Source of the DNA: an uncultured Pelagibacteraceae bacterium
GTDB taxonomy: Bacteria; Pseudomonadota; Alphaproteobacteria; Pelagibacterales; Pelagibacteraceae
Length of the DNA: 64,000 nucleotides
Direction of reading: 5' to 3'
Assembly: GCA_902557215.1 (NCBI GenBank)
Contig: CACDZM010000003.1
Span: 1 to 64,000 of the forward strand
Positions 28,392 to 40,294 of this stretch are shown piece after piece. The notes beneath the pieces were generated by a model that did no database searches, was not told the DNA's origin, and worked only from the letters and a program-made list of their open reading frames with translations. The position numbers and the translations under genes are program-made. The number at the start of each line of letters is the position of its first letter. The stretch's first letter is position 1.

Positions 28392-30214
28392 GCTGCAGCG
28401 CCTGATTTTTCACTTCTTTTTCTTTCATGTGGATCGAGAATTGCTTTTCTTAATCTACAAGAATCTGGAGTGATTTCTAAAGCCTCATCAGCATTTAGCA
28501 TACTTAATTGTTCAGCGATGGACATTTTTCTTACAGGAGTAAGGACAACATTTTCGTCTGTACCTTGGGTTCTCATATTAGTTAATTTTTTACCCTTCAT
28601 AACGTTAATAATCATATCTCCTGGTTTAGGAGATAAGCCCACAATCATCCCTGGATAAACAGGATCATTATGAGTCACAAACATCTCACCTCTAGCCTGT
28701 AAATTAAATATTGCAAATGCAACTGCTTTACCTTGTTCCATTGAAATAAGGGCACCATTTCTCCTACCCTCCATTTGACCCTCAAATGGTCCATATGCAT
28801 GAAAAATTCTGTTAATTACACCATTGCCTTTTGTGAGTGTTAAAAACCGACTTGTGTATCCCATCAAACCTCTTGTTGGTGCATGAAAGATTAATCTTTT
28901 TTTATTTTTACCAGTATCTTTTAACTCTATTAATTTGCCTTTTCTTCTATTCATTGAGTCAATAATTTTTGATGAGTATTCCTCATCCAGATCCATAGTT
29001 ATTTCTTCTATTGGCTCGAGTTTATTGCCATTTTCATTTTTTTTATAGAGAACTTTTGGGGGACTAACAGTCATTTCAAAACCTTCTCTTCTCATTTGAG
29101 TGAGTAAAATTTCTAACATTAATTCACCCCGCCCACTTACAACAAAAGAGTCGTTACCCTCATTTTCTGTAAAAGTAATTCCAACATTATTCTGTGCCTC
29201 TTGAATCAGCCTATCTCTTATCTGAGTGCTTGTAAGTTTTTTGCCCTCAGTTCCTGCAAGAGGAGACGTATTTACAGTAATGGTAATGGACATTGTTGGT
29301 GGATCAATTGGAGTAGCTTTAATAGGATTATTCACCTCAAGATCACAAATTGTATCAGCAACGTTAGCTTTCTCTAAACCTGCGATTACAACAATATCTC
29401 CCGCCTCACCAACTTCAATTGGAACCTTTTTAGTTCCCTCGTACCTAAAAATTTTGGTTAACCTACCTTCATCAACTTTTTGACCTGTTAAATTGATCGC
29501 CTTAATTGCTTGATTAGCTTTAGCAGTTCCCTGAGAAATTCTACCGACTAAACTTCTTCCTAAAAAACTGTCTGCATAAAGAAGAGTAGATAACATAGCG
29601 AAAGGTTTTGACTTATCTAATTCTGCAGGCTTAACATGTTCTATAATTTTTTCTAAAAGTGGATTTAGATTTTTTCTCGGACCATCAATTTCTAAATCAG
29701 CCCATCCAGATCTGCCACTGGCATATAAAACTGGGAAATCTAGTTGTTCCTCATTGGCATCTAAGCTAACAAATAAATCAAAAGTTTCATTTAAAACTTC
29801 ATCAGCTCTTTGATCTGATTTATCAAGTTTGTTGATTACAACAATTGGTTTTAAACCTTGTTTTAACGCTTTTGCTAACACGAATTTTGTTTGAGGCATT
29901 ACACCCTCAGCAGAGTCTATGAGTAATAAAGCTCCATCTGCCATACTAAGTACTCTTTCAACTTCAGCAGCAAAATCTCTATGACCCGGAGTATCAATAA
30001 TGTTTATTCTTGAGTTTTTCCAATTAATTGAAGCAGGTTTAGCTAAAATTGTTATTCCTCTCTCTTTCTCCAATTCTCCTGAGTCCATTAATCTCTCATC
30101 TACAACCTCATTTTCTCTAAAGGATCCACTTTGTTTCATAAGATTATCTATTAAAGTTGTCTTACCATGGTCTACATGAGCGATAATTGTGATGTTTCGG
30201 ATAGTATTATTCAT
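28388..30214 (-). CDS. typA: Ribosome-associated GTPase TypA/BipA
   Basis: IIAHVDHGKTTLIDNLMKQSGSF, DTPGHRDFAAEVERVL; TypA C-terminal domain. Confidence 0.97.
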   Translation of the reverse strand: MNNTIRNITIIAHVDHGKTTLIDNLMKQSGSFRENEVVDERLMDSGELEKERGITILAKPASINWKNSRINIIDTPGHRDFAAEVERVLSMADGALLLIDSAEGVMPQTKFVLAKALKQGLKPIVVINKLDKSDQRADEVLNETFDLFVSLDANEEQLDFPVLYASGRSGWADLEIDGPRKNLNPLLEKIIEHVKPAELDKSKPFAMLSTLLYADSFLGRSLVGRISQGTAKANQAIKAINLTGQKVDEGRLTKIFRYEGTKKVPIEVGEAGDIVVIAGLEKANVADTICDLEVNNPIKATPIDPPTMSITITVNTSPLAGTEGKKLTSTQIRDRLIQEAQNNVGITFTENEGNDSFVVSGRGELMLEILLTQMRREGFEMTVSPPKVLYKKNENGNKLEPIEEITMDLDEEYSSKIIDSMNRRKGKLIELKDTGKNKKRLIFHAPTRGLMGYTSRFLTLTKGNGVINRIFHAYGPFEGQMEGRRNGALISMEQGKAVAFAIFNLQARGEMFVTHNDPVYPGMIVGLSPKPGDMIINVMKGKKLTNMRTQGTDENVVLTPVRKMSIAEQLSMLNADEALEITPDSCRLRKAILDPHERKRSEKSGAAA

Positions 30215-30299
30215 AAATTTGAGCTCTTATACATATTTAATCGCTTTTGGAAACTTAAAAAAACTCATGTAATGCTTGAAAAAAACAAGTATTTTTAAT

Positions 30300-30416
30300 T
30301 TAATTTGTATTTTTTCGCTTCTCGCGTTTAAGTTTTCTTTTTTCTTTAAAACTTAATTTGGGTTTTTTTTTGACACTCGAGTCTTTGAATGATTTACCAC
30401 TGTATCTTTTTGACAT
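30300..30416 (-). CDS. Small basic ORF (38 aa), not in ORF track
   Basis: MSKRYSGKSFKDSSVKKKPKLSFKEKRKLKREKRKNTN*; 17/38 K/R; TATAAT on the minus strand at 30423-30428. Confidence 0.55.
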   Translation of the reverse strand: MSKRYSGKSFKDSSVKKKPKLSFKEKRKLKREKRKNTN

Positions 30417-30456
30417 AGAATGATTATACAAATTAAAGCATAAACATAAAATAAAA

Positions 30457-31158
30457 TTGAAAAAAATTTTTGTTCATTTAGGTGCCGGGGCAGGGGATTT
30501 AGATTCCAGAGCAAATTATAGATGTGGTTTTACTGAATTAATAAAAAAAAAAATTACTAAAGAAGACATAGCTTTTGTAATCGAAGCTAATCCAAAAAAC
30601 ATAAATAAATTGAGAGAATGTTATAAAAATTTTAAAAATATTGAAATTTTAAATCTTGCAATAAATCATGACGACACAAATTCGTGTGAATTTTTTTTTA
30701 CAAAAGATGATGCGCCTCATTATCAAGTTTGTTCTCTGGATATAAATCATGTTAAAAAACATTATCCTAATTCAGTAATTGAAAGCTTTACAGTAAAAGG
30801 TTTAAGAATTAATGAATTTTTTTCAAAATATGTAGGTGAAAAGATTGATTACCTTAGCATAGATCTTGAAGGTATAGATTATGAAGTAATGATGGAAATT
30901 GATCTTTTAAAATTCCAAATAGAAAATATTTCAATTGAACATCTTCACCTGGATAGATATCAAAAAAAAAATATGGTAAAACACTTAAATAAAAATGGGT
31001 ATTCGTATTTTGGTAATGGGTATGATCATAAAAACTTTGATTATTTATTTAAGAAAGAAAAAATAATATGGAATAGATTTTTGTCTAATTTCCTTTGGCT
31101 AGTTAGTCATAAAAAAGTTAAGTATTTTAACAAATTTTTTTTAAAGGGTTCTGAATAA
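30457..31158 (+). CDS. FkbM-family methyltransferase
   Basis: LGAGAGDLDSRANYRCGF; VIEANPKNINKL; IDYLSIDLEGIDYEVM; TTG start. Confidence 0.85.
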   Translation: MKKIFVHLGAGAGDLDSRANYRCGFTELIKKKITKEDIAFVIEANPKNINKLRECYKNFKNIEILNLAINHDDTNSCEFFFTKDDAPHYQVCSLDINHVKKHYPNSVIESFTVKGLRINEFFSKYVGEKIDYLSIDLEGIDYEVMMEIDLLKFQIENISIEHLHLDRYQKKNMVKHLNKNGYSYFGNGYDHKNFDYLFKKEKIIWNRFLSNFLWLVSHKKVKYFNKFFLKGSE

Positions 31159-31160
31159 AA

Positions 31161-31186
31161 AAAAGGGCAGTAAAAACCGCCCTTTT
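31161..31186. terminator. Intrinsic terminator between FkbM gene and groEL (best for groEL)
   Basis: aaaagggc...gcccttttc; minus strand ends gcccttttttttatt. Confidence 0.85.
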
Positions 31187-31213
31187 CAAATTTTTGTTTG
31201 AGTAACTTTGGGA

Positions 31214-32887
<1,674 letters not shown>

Positions 32888-32897
32888 TTAAATTTAA

Positions 32898-33188
32898 TTA
32901 TTTGCTTGAAATACCCATAATGTCTGATTCTTTCATTATGCTGTATTCTTTGCCATCAATTTTGACTTCGGTTCCTGACCATTTGCCAAACAAAACTTTA
33001 TCTCCGACTTTTACATCCATTGGTATCGTTTTGCCGTCTTCAGTTTTTGCACCACCACCAACAGCAACCACTTTGCCTTCTTGAGGTTTTTCCTGTGCCG
33101 TATCAGGTATGATTATTCCACCGGCAGTTTTTTCGCTACTGTCTAAAACTTCTATTAAAACTCTATCGTGTAACGGTCTAAATTTCAT
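32898..33188 (-). CDS. groES: Co-chaperonin GroES
   Basis: [44 protein letters not shown]. Confidence 0.99.
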   Translation of the reverse strand: MKFRPLHDRVLIEVLDSSEKTAGGIIIPDTAQEKPQEGKVVAVGGGAKTEDGKTIPMDVKVGDKVLFGKWSGTEVKIDGKEYSIMKESDIMGISSK

Positions 33189-33214
33189 AAATTCTCCTTA
33201 TTAATATGATCTTC

Positions 33215-33242
33215 ATATAGAGATTGGCCTTACTATTTCAAG
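33215..33242 (-). promoter_or_regulatory. RpoH-type promoter for groES-groEL
   Basis: Minus strand CTTGAAA-N13-CTCTATAT; also fits alphaproteobacterial CTTG-N17-yYTATNT form. Confidence 0.7.
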
Positions 33243-33311
33243 ATATAGTTAAAAATTAGTTAGTTAAAAAACAAAGGAATTTGTGGGTTTTATGGTTTAT
33301 AGATTAATTTC

Positions 33312-34130
33312 ATGACTAAAAATTTAGATAATGAAGGTCTAAGTTCTATAGCAGACAATTATCAGCTATTTTATGTTGACTTATGGGGGGTGGTCCATAA
33401 TGGGGTTACTCTACACCTTGAAGCGATAAAAGCTCTCAAAGAAATCAATAAAAAAGGAAAGGACTATATTTTACTCACAAATGCACCCAGACCCAATCAT
33501 GTAGTTAAATCTTTTTTACAAAAACTAGGCATGGAAAAAGAAATTAGAGATCATGTTTTTACGTCTGGTGAGGCAGCTCTCATTTACTTAAATAAAAATT
33601 TAATTAATAAATCTTTCTTTCACGTGGGTCCACCAAGAGATTTTGATTTATTTAATGACTTTAAAAAAATGAAATTAGATAATATTGAAAAAAGCGAATA
33701 TATTTTATGCACTGGATTGTTTGATGAACACAATGAAGACTTAAATTATTATAAAAATTTGTTCGAAAAAAATATAAAAAAAAAAATGATTTGCACAAAT
33801 CCTGATTTAATTGTCGACAGAGGAAACACAAGAGAATTTTGCGCTGGTTCTGTTGCAATGATTTTTGAAAAAATGGGTGGAGAAGTCGTTTATTTTGGAA
33901 AACCTTATCCTGAAGTTTATCATCAATCTATTGATAACAAAAATAAAAAAATTCTTTCTATAGGTGATAATCTAAATACTGATATAAAAGGAGCAAACCT
34001 TTTAAATTATGATTCTTTGATAATTTCAAATGGAATTCACAAGAATGAGATTAAAGAAAAAGGAATTGAAAAAGTTGCAAAATCTTACGAAGCAATTTGT
34101 AATTATATTCAATCGGAATTGAAATGGTAA
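33312..34130 (+). CDS. HAD superfamily class IIA hydrolase (TIGR01459-like)
   Basis: FYVDLWGVVHNGVTLHLEAIKAL; FGKPYPEVYHQS; ILSIGDNLNTDIKGA. Confidence 0.9.
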   Translation: MTKNLDNEGLSSIADNYQLFYVDLWGVVHNGVTLHLEAIKALKEINKKGKDYILLTNAPRPNHVVKSFLQKLGMEKEIRDHVFTSGEAALIYLNKNLINKSFFHVGPPRDFDLFNDFKKMKLDNIEKSEYILCTGLFDEHNEDLNYYKNLFEKNIKKKMICTNPDLIVDRGNTREFCAGSVAMIFEKMGGEVVYFGKPYPEVYHQSIDNKNKKILSIGDNLNTDIKGANLLNYDSLIISNGIHKNEIKEKGIEKVAKSYEAICNYIQSELKW

Positions 34131-35056
34131 AATCAAAAGAAATATATAAAAATTTTAATATCAATCCAAGATATAAAGAATCAATAATATTAATTGGAAA
34201 TTTTGATGGAGTTCACAAGGGACATCAAAAATTATTCTCATTAGCTAAGAAATATAAAAAAAAATATGCCTCAAAAATTGGCGTGTTGACTTTTGAACCA
34301 ATGCCAAAAATGTTTTTCAATAAGAATTTAGATAATTTTAGAATCTCTAATTTACAGCAAAAAATTAATAATCTCAAAAATCTTAATGTAGATTTTCTGA
34401 TAATAAAAAAGTTTGATCTAAAATTCTCAAAAATAAAATCTATAACTTTCATTAAAGAAATATTAGGTAAAAAGTTAAAACCAAAATTCATTTTTGTAAG
34501 TAATAATTTTAGATTTGGGAACAAAAGAGAAGGCAATGTTAGACAGTTGATTAAATTTGAGAGAATGTGTGGTTATAAGGTAGTTAAACCACAACCACTA
34601 TTAACAAATAAGAAAATTGCATCTTCCTCGTTAGTTAGAAAACTTTTACAAAGAGGAAAATTAGAAAAAGCCAATAAAATTCTTAATAGAAATTGGTCAA
34701 TTGTTGGAAAGGTTCAAAAAGGAAGACAGCTCGGAAAAAAAATCGGTTTCCCAACAGCAAACATTGATATTAAAGATTATATTTTAGCTTGCCCAGGTGT
34801 ATATGCGATTCAGGCAAAAAGATATGGTAAAAACAATCACATAAAAGGGATTGCAAATTTAGGCTATCGACCAACATTTAATGGAAAAAAAATATTATTG
34901 GAAGTTCATTTATTTAATTTTTCTGGAAATCTTTATAATAAGTATTTAACAGTAGAATTTAAAAAATTTATTAGAAAAGAAAAAAAATTTAAAGATGTTG
35001 TCCAACTTAGAAAACAAATTAAAACTGACTTATTGAAAGCAAAAAAAATAAAATGA
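34124..35056 (+). CDS. ribF: Bifunctional riboflavin kinase/FAD synthetase
   Basis: LIGNFDGVHKGHQKLF; KKIGFPTANIDIKDYILACPGVYAI. Confidence 0.95.
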   Translation: MVKSKEIYKNFNINPRYKESIILIGNFDGVHKGHQKLFSLAKKYKKKYASKIGVLTFEPMPKMFFNKNLDNFRISNLQQKINNLKNLNVDFLIIKKFDLKFSKIKSITFIKEILGKKLKPKFIFVSNNFRFGNKREGNVRQLIKFERMCGYKVVKPQPLLTNKKIASSSLVRKLLQRGKLEKANKILNRNWSIVGKVQKGRQLGKKIGFPTANIDIKDYILACPGVYAIQAKRYGKNNHIKGIANLGYRPTFNGKKILLEVHLFNFSGNLYNKYLTVEFKKFIRKEKKFKDVVQLRKQIKTDLLKAKKIK

Positions 35057-37779
35057 GTAAATCTCAAATAAATCTCCCTAAAACCGCTTTTTCGATGAAA
35101 GCAAATTTGCCAACACGAGAACCTGAAATTTTAAAACTTTGGCAAGATATAAATCTTTACGATGAATTAAGAAAATCAAGAAAAGGAGAAGAAAAATTTG
35201 TTCTTCATGATGGTCCTCCATATGCCAATGGTAATATACACATGGGAACAGCTTTAAATAAAATTTTAAAAGATATAATTGTGAGATTTCATCAAATGGA
35301 TGGAAAAGACTCTGTCTATGTTCCAGGATGGGATTGCCATGGATTACCAATAGAATGGAAAATTGAAGAACAATACAAGAAAAATAAAAAAAATAAAAAT
35401 GAAGTTCCAATCGTTGAGTTTAGAAAAGAATGCAGAGCTTTTGCAGAAAAATGGATAGAAATTCATAAAGATCAATTTAAAAGGTTAGGAGTTGTAGGAG
35501 ATTGGGATAATTATTACTCTACAATGAGTTTTGATGCTGAGGCTCAAATAGTAAGAGAACTAGGTAAATTTTTAAAAGAAGGAAGTTTGTATAGAGGCTT
35601 TAAACCTGTTTTATGGTCCACAGTTGAAAAAACAGCTTTAGCAGATGCAGAAGTTGAGTATCAAGATCATAGGTCAGATACTATTTATGCATCATTTCCA
35701 GTTAAATCATCAAATATTAAAGAATTAAATGATAGTGAAATAGTAATTTGGACAACTACACCATGGACTATTCCAGCTAACAAAGCTTTGGCTTACAATG
35801 AAAGTCTAGATTATTTATTAATTGAAGTAAATGACAATGGAGACTTTAAAAATAAGAAAATTGTTATAGCAGATGCATTAACAGACACAGTTGTAAAAGA
35901 CACCAAAATTCAAAGTTTCAAAAAATTAAAAAGTTTTAAAGGTAAAAATTTAAAAGGAACAATATGTAATCATCCTTTTTTAAAACTTGGTTATGAATAT
36001 GACATACCAATGCTGGAAGCAAGTTTTGTTACTACAGAACAAGGCACTGGAATTGTTCATTGTGCGCCAAGTCATGGTCCTGATGATTTTAATTTGTGTA
36101 TGAATAATGGAATTAAAGCAATTGAAACAGTTGATGGCGATGGAAGGTACACAAAAAATGTAGCACTTTTTGAAGGTATACATATTTTTAAATCTAATTC
36201 TATTGTGATTGAAAAATTAAAAGAACAAAAAAAATTATTATCGAGCGGTGAACTTGTTCATTCCTATCCTCATTCATGGAGGTCCAAAGCACCATTAGTT
36301 CACAGAGCAACTCCTCAATGGTTTATTTCTATGGATAGTCATAAGCTTAGAAATAAAGCTTTAAAAGCAATTGATGAAACAACCTTCTATCCTAGCAAAG
36401 GAAAAGAAAGATTAAAATCGATGATTGAAACAAGACCCGACTGGTGTGTTTCAAGACAAAGAGTATGGGGAGTTCCATTACCTATTTTTATTAACAAGAA
36501 AACTGGTGAAGTTTTGATTGATAATGAAGTTTTTGATAACATTGCGAAAATTTATGAAAAAGAGGGATCTGATTGTTGGTTTTCGGATGATCCACAAAAA
36601 TTTCTAGGAAAAAAATATAAAGCTGAAGATTTTGAAAAGTTAAGTGATATCGTAGAGGTATGGTTTGATAGTGGATCTACACACTCATTTGTATTGGAAA
36701 AAAGAAAAGATTTAAAGTGGCCTGCATCTATGTATCTCGAGGGCTCTGATCAACACAGGGGATGGTTTCATTCGTCTCTTTTAGAGTCTTGTGGCACTAG
36801 AGATCGTGCACCTTTTGAGTCTATTCTTTCACATGGTTTTGTAGTTGATGGCAAAGGTTTAAAAATGTCAAAATCTTTGGGAAATGTAATTTCCCCGGAG
36901 GATATTCTTAAAAAATATGGTGCAGATATACTTAGAATTTGGGTTGCTTCCTCAAATTATGCTGAGGATCTTCGAATAGACTATTCAATATTAGATCAGC
37001 ATGCTGAGTCTTATAGAAAAATAAGAAATACCTTTAGATATCTATTAGGCAATTTAAATGACAAATTTGAAGAGAATGAATTAGAAAAAGTTGATGTTAA
37101 TAAATTACCAGAATTGGAGCAATTTATTTTACATAAGATTTATAAATTAAATTTAGATTTTGAAAAAAATTTTAAAAATTATAATTTTCATAATCTTTAT
37201 AAGGATTTGTTGAATTTTTGCACTGTAGATTTGTCAGCATTTTATTTTGATATAAGAAAGGACACATTATATTGTGAACCTAAGAACTCTGATAAAAGAA
37301 AATCTACACTATTATTATTAAACATAATTTTAAATTCGTTACTTAAATGGTTTGCGCCTATTTTGTCATTCACAACTGAAGAAATTTATCAACTTATATC
37401 AAAATCAAAAAAAAGTATTCATCTCCAAAAATTTATCAATTTTCCTAAAAAATTTCATAACGAAAAATTAGGTGAAAGGTGGTCTAAACTTATAAAAATA
37501 AGAGATTTTTGTAATTTGAGTATTGAAGAAAAAAGAGCAAGCAAAGAGATTGGTTCAAGTTTAGAGTCTAGTTTAGAAATAACATTGAGCCAAGAATTAT
37601 TTGAAAATTTTAAAGATGTTGACTTTGCTGAAATTTGCATTACCTCATCGGCAAAAATAAATCAAGGCTCAGACAGAGAGATTGAAGTTTTAACTACCAA
37701 AGCACTTGGAAAAAAATGCCCTATATGTTGGAAGATAAGTGAGGAGGGATGCAAGAGACCAAATTGTAATATTCACTAA
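35053..37779 (+). CDS. ileS: Isoleucyl-tRNA synthetase
   Basis: DGPPYANGNIHMGTALNKILKD; KMSKSLGNVISP; C-terminal Zn motif CPICWKISEEGCKRPNC. Confidence 0.99.
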   Translation: MSKSQINLPKTAFSMKANLPTREPEILKLWQDINLYDELRKSRKGEEKFVLHDGPPYANGNIHMGTALNKILKDIIVRFHQMDGKDSVYVPGWDCHGLPIEWKIEEQYKKNKKNKNEVPIVEFRKECRAFAEKWIEIHKDQFKRLGVVGDWDNYYSTMSFDAEAQIVRELGKFLKEGSLYRGFKPVLWSTVEKTALADAEVEYQDHRSDTIYASFPVKSSNIKELNDSEIVIWTTTPWTIPANKALAYNESLDYLLIEVNDNGDFKNKKIVIADALTDTVVKDTKIQSFKKLKSFKGKNLKGTICNHPFLKLGYEYDIPMLEASFVTTEQGTGIVHCAPSHGPDDFNLCMNNGIKAIETVDGDGRYTKNVALFEGIHIFKSNSIVIEKLKEQKKLLSSGELVHSYPHSWRSKAPLVHRATPQWFISMDSHKLRNKALKAIDETTFYPSKGKERLKSMIETRPDWCVSRQRVWGVPLPIFINKKTGEVLIDNEVFDNIAKIYEKEGSDCWFSDDPQKFLGKKYKAEDFEKLSDIVEVWFDSGSTHSFVLEKRKDLKWPASMYLEGSDQHRGWFHSSLLESCGTRDRAPFESILSHGFVVDGKGLKMSKSLGNVISPEDILKKYGADILRIWVASSNYAEDLRIDYSILDQHAESYRKIRNTFRYLLGNLNDKFEENELEKVDVNKLPELEQFILHKIYKLNLDFEKNFKNYNFHNLYKDLLNFCTVDLSAFYFDIRKDTLYCEPKNSDKRKSTLLLLNIILNSLLKWFAPILSFTTEEIYQLISKSKKSIHLQKFINFPKKFHNEKLGERWSKLIKIRDFCNLSIEEKRASKEIGSSLESSLEITLSQELFENFKDVDFAEICITSSAKINQGSDREIEVLTTKALGKKCPICWKISEEGCKRPNCNIH

Positions 37780-38264
37780 TGAATAAAAAAATTTTTCTAA
37801 TGAAATTTTTATTAATCTTTTTGATTTTTTCAATTGATCAAGTTTCAAAATATTACATTATCGATATTTTTAAGTTTCAAGAAGAAGCGATTTATCTAAC
37901 AAGCTTTTTGAATCTTCAATTAATTTGGAACGAGGGTATAGCATTTGGCTTACTAAGTTTTGAAAATGATATGTATTATGATTTAATAACTTTTGTAGTT
38001 GGCATTGTAATTCTGATTTTATTATTTTTAATTAGAAAACAGGATAAATATTCGTATTTTTACTCTATTATAGTCGGAGGGGCATTAGGAAATTTTACTG
38101 ATAGAATTAGACATTCTTCTGTTCCAGATTTTATAGATTTCCATATTTCCAACTTTCATTGGTTTGTATTTAATATTGCTGATATATTTGTATCTTTAGG
38201 TGTTATTTGCCTTATTATTGCTGAATTATTTTTTAATAAAAACAATATTAATGAAAAAAATTAA
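37779..38264 (+). CDS. lspA: Lipoprotein signal peptidase
   Basis: DQVSKYYI, WNEGIAFGL, GALGNFTDRI, VPDFIDFHI, FNIADIFVSLGV. Confidence 0.96.
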   Translation: MNKKIFLMKFLLIFLIFSIDQVSKYYIIDIFKFQEEAIYLTSFLNLQLIWNEGIAFGLLSFENDMYYDLITFVVGIVILILLFLIRKQDKYSYFYSIIVGGALGNFTDRIRHSSVPDFIDFHISNFHWFVFNIADIFVSLGVICLIIAELFFNKNNINEKN

Positions 38265-38568
38265 AATTTATCTAATCATTCTGTCTATTTTTCTAACTTC
38301 ATGTCAGTCAATCAAAGATGGTTTAAGTGGAAGGAAAGCAGACAATAGTGATGAGTTTTTGGTAAAAAAAAAGAATCCTCTTGTAATGCCTCCAAAATTC
38401 ATGGAACTTCCAAAGCCCGAGCAAGAAAATTCAGTTGAGGAAATTGCAGGTATAGAGGAAACAGATGATATTAAAAATATCCTTAATTTAGAAAAAAATT
38501 CTAGTGTTAATTCAAAGAAATCAGATTCTGCGGAGGATTTCGTTTTGAAGCAACTTAAAGAAAAATAA
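38251..38568 (+). CDS. Lipoprotein, DUF3035-like
   Basis: Lipobox LTSCQS; DEFLVKKKNPLVMPPKF; classical position after lspA; start at internal ATG. Confidence 0.75.
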   Translation: MKKIKIYLIILSIFLTSCQSIKDGLSGRKADNSDEFLVKKKNPLVMPPKFMELPKPEQENSVEEIAGIEETDDIKNILNLEKNSSVNSKKSDSAEDFVLKQLKEK

Positions 38569-39737
38569 TGGTTTCATCTAATATTGAATTTAAAAATTTC
38601 AGTCAAAAAAAAAATAATTCTAAAGTTAAAAAAATTTTAAATGAATTGTTAAGTGATTATTTTAATAAAAATGATGAATTATTATTAAGTTTATCAAAAA
38701 AATATAAATATAGATTTAAATTTAAAAGTATAAAAAAATATAAAAAATTTAAATATTATAGAATTTTTGGTATGGGCGGATCCAGTTTAGGTGCTGAAGC
38801 TGTTTATTCCTTTTTAAAAAAAAAAATTACAAAAAATTTTTCATTTGTTAACAATATTGATTTATCTCATGATCAAAACAATAAAATTAATCAGTTTAAT
38901 ATAATTATTTCTAAATCGGGTAATACTCTTGAGACTTTAACAAATCTAAACTATCAAAAGGTGAAGAAGAATTCTTTGTTTATAACTGAAAATAGAAAAA
39001 GTTATCTAAGAACTCTCGCCTTAAAACTAAAAAGCGAAATAATAGAACACAATAATTTTATTGGCGGAAGATATTCAGTGCTATCAGAAACAGGGATGAT
39101 TCCTGCATTTTTCATGGGTCTTAAACCTAATAATTTTAAAAGATTGGATAATTTGATTTCAAGTAAAAAATTTATTAACAATCTTACTTATAATGTTTCA
39201 TCTATTCTTTCTTTTCACCAAATGAAAAAAAATAACTCTATAATATTAAACTACGATGAAAGTTCTAATAATCTATTTTATTGGTACCAACAATTGGTTG
39301 CTGAAAGTCTGGGAAAATCTTCGAAAGGAATTTTACCTATTATATCGTCAGTTCCAAAAGACAACCACAGTGTAATGCAACTTTATTTAGATGGATTTAA
39401 AAAGAATTTTTTTACTTTCTTTTATGTACAGGATAATAACTCAAAAAAAATTGATAATGAATCTTTATTGAATTCTCACAAATACTTAAGAAATAAAAAA
39501 ATCTCAGACATTTTATATTCTCAATTTAAGGCTACTCAAAATGTATTTTTAAAAAAAAAAATTCCGTTTAGAAGTTTTATAATTAAAAAAAGAGATGAAA
39601 AAACTTTAGGAGAGTTATTTACCTTTTTTATTTTAGAAACAATATTATTAGGAAAAGCTCTTAAAATTAATCCATACGATCAACCTGCTGTAGAATTGAT
39701 AAAAAAAGATACATTTAAAATTTTAAAAAATATTTAA
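38568..39737 (+). CDS. pgi: Glucose-6-phosphate isomerase (short form)
   Basis: GMGGSSLGAEAVYSFL; ISKSGNTLETLTN; GGRYSVLSETGMIPAFFMGL; PKDNHSVMQLYLDG. Confidence 0.9.
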   Translation: MVSSNIEFKNFSQKKNNSKVKKILNELLSDYFNKNDELLLSLSKKYKYRFKFKSIKKYKKFKYYRIFGMGGSSLGAEAVYSFLKKKITKNFSFVNNIDLSHDQNNKINQFNIIISKSGNTLETLTNLNYQKVKKNSLFITENRKSYLRTLALKLKSEIIEHNNFIGGRYSVLSETGMIPAFFMGLKPNNFKRLDNLISSKKFINNLTYNVSSILSFHQMKKNNSIILNYDESSNNLFYWYQQLVAESLGKSSKGILPIISSVPKDNHSVMQLYLDGFKKNFFTFFYVQDNNSKKIDNESLLNSHKYLRNKKISDILYSQFKATQNVFLKKKIPFRSFIIKKRDEKTLGELFTFFILETILLGKALKINPYDQPAVELIKKDTFKILKNI

Positions 39738-40294
39738 TTTGCAAATATTATTTTTGAAACACCGTATAGTCTTAGATCTAAAATATTCAGTTTTTCTGTA
39801 ATTGTAATGTTATCCTTCTTGTGTCTGTGAATTATTATTATTCCATTTTTACTAAGAATCTTTTTTTTCAAAATTTTTTCAATTAGTGAATTTATTTTTT
39901 TTTCTCTATAAGGCGGATCAAGGAAAATTATATCTAATTCTAATTCATTTTTTTTTAGTCTTTCAATAAATTCAAAACAATCTAGTTTATTAATGAGACA
40001 ACTATTTTGACATTTAAGATTTTTAATATTTTCATCTAACAGCTTGAGTGCTTTGTTATAATTTTCAACAAATAAGCATCTTCTTGCACCCCTCGATAAG
40101 GCCTCTAAGCCGAATGAACCTGAACCTGCGAACAAGTCTAAAATAGTTGAGTTTTTTAAATTGATATTAATTTTATTTGAATGCTCAATCACATTAAATA
40201 AAGATTCTTTCACTAAATCTCTAAGTGGTCTCGTAGTTCTATCTTCAGGAAGATTGATTTTTTTTCCTTTAAACTTTCCAGCAATGATCCTCAT
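39734..40294 (-). CDS. rsmD: 16S rRNA (guanine966-N2)-methyltransferase
   Basis: MRIIAGKFKGKKI, RPLRDLVKESLFN, LDLFAGSGSFGLEALSRGA, FLDPPY. Confidence 0.95.
   Translation of the reverse strand: MRIIAGKFKGKKINLPEDRTTRPLRDLVKESLFNVIEHSNKININLKNSTILDLFAGSGSFGLEALSRGARRCLFVENYNKALKLLDENIKNLKCQNSCLINKLDCFEFIERLKKNELELDIIFLDPPYREKKINSLIEKILKKKILSKNGIIIIHRHKKDNITITEKLNILDLRLYGVSKIIFAN

Noticed and set aside
33204-33218. ATATG-aagat-CATAT hairpin as groES thermometer
   Set aside because: Overlaps the predicted -10 element so would not be within the transcript; only 5 AT-rich bp
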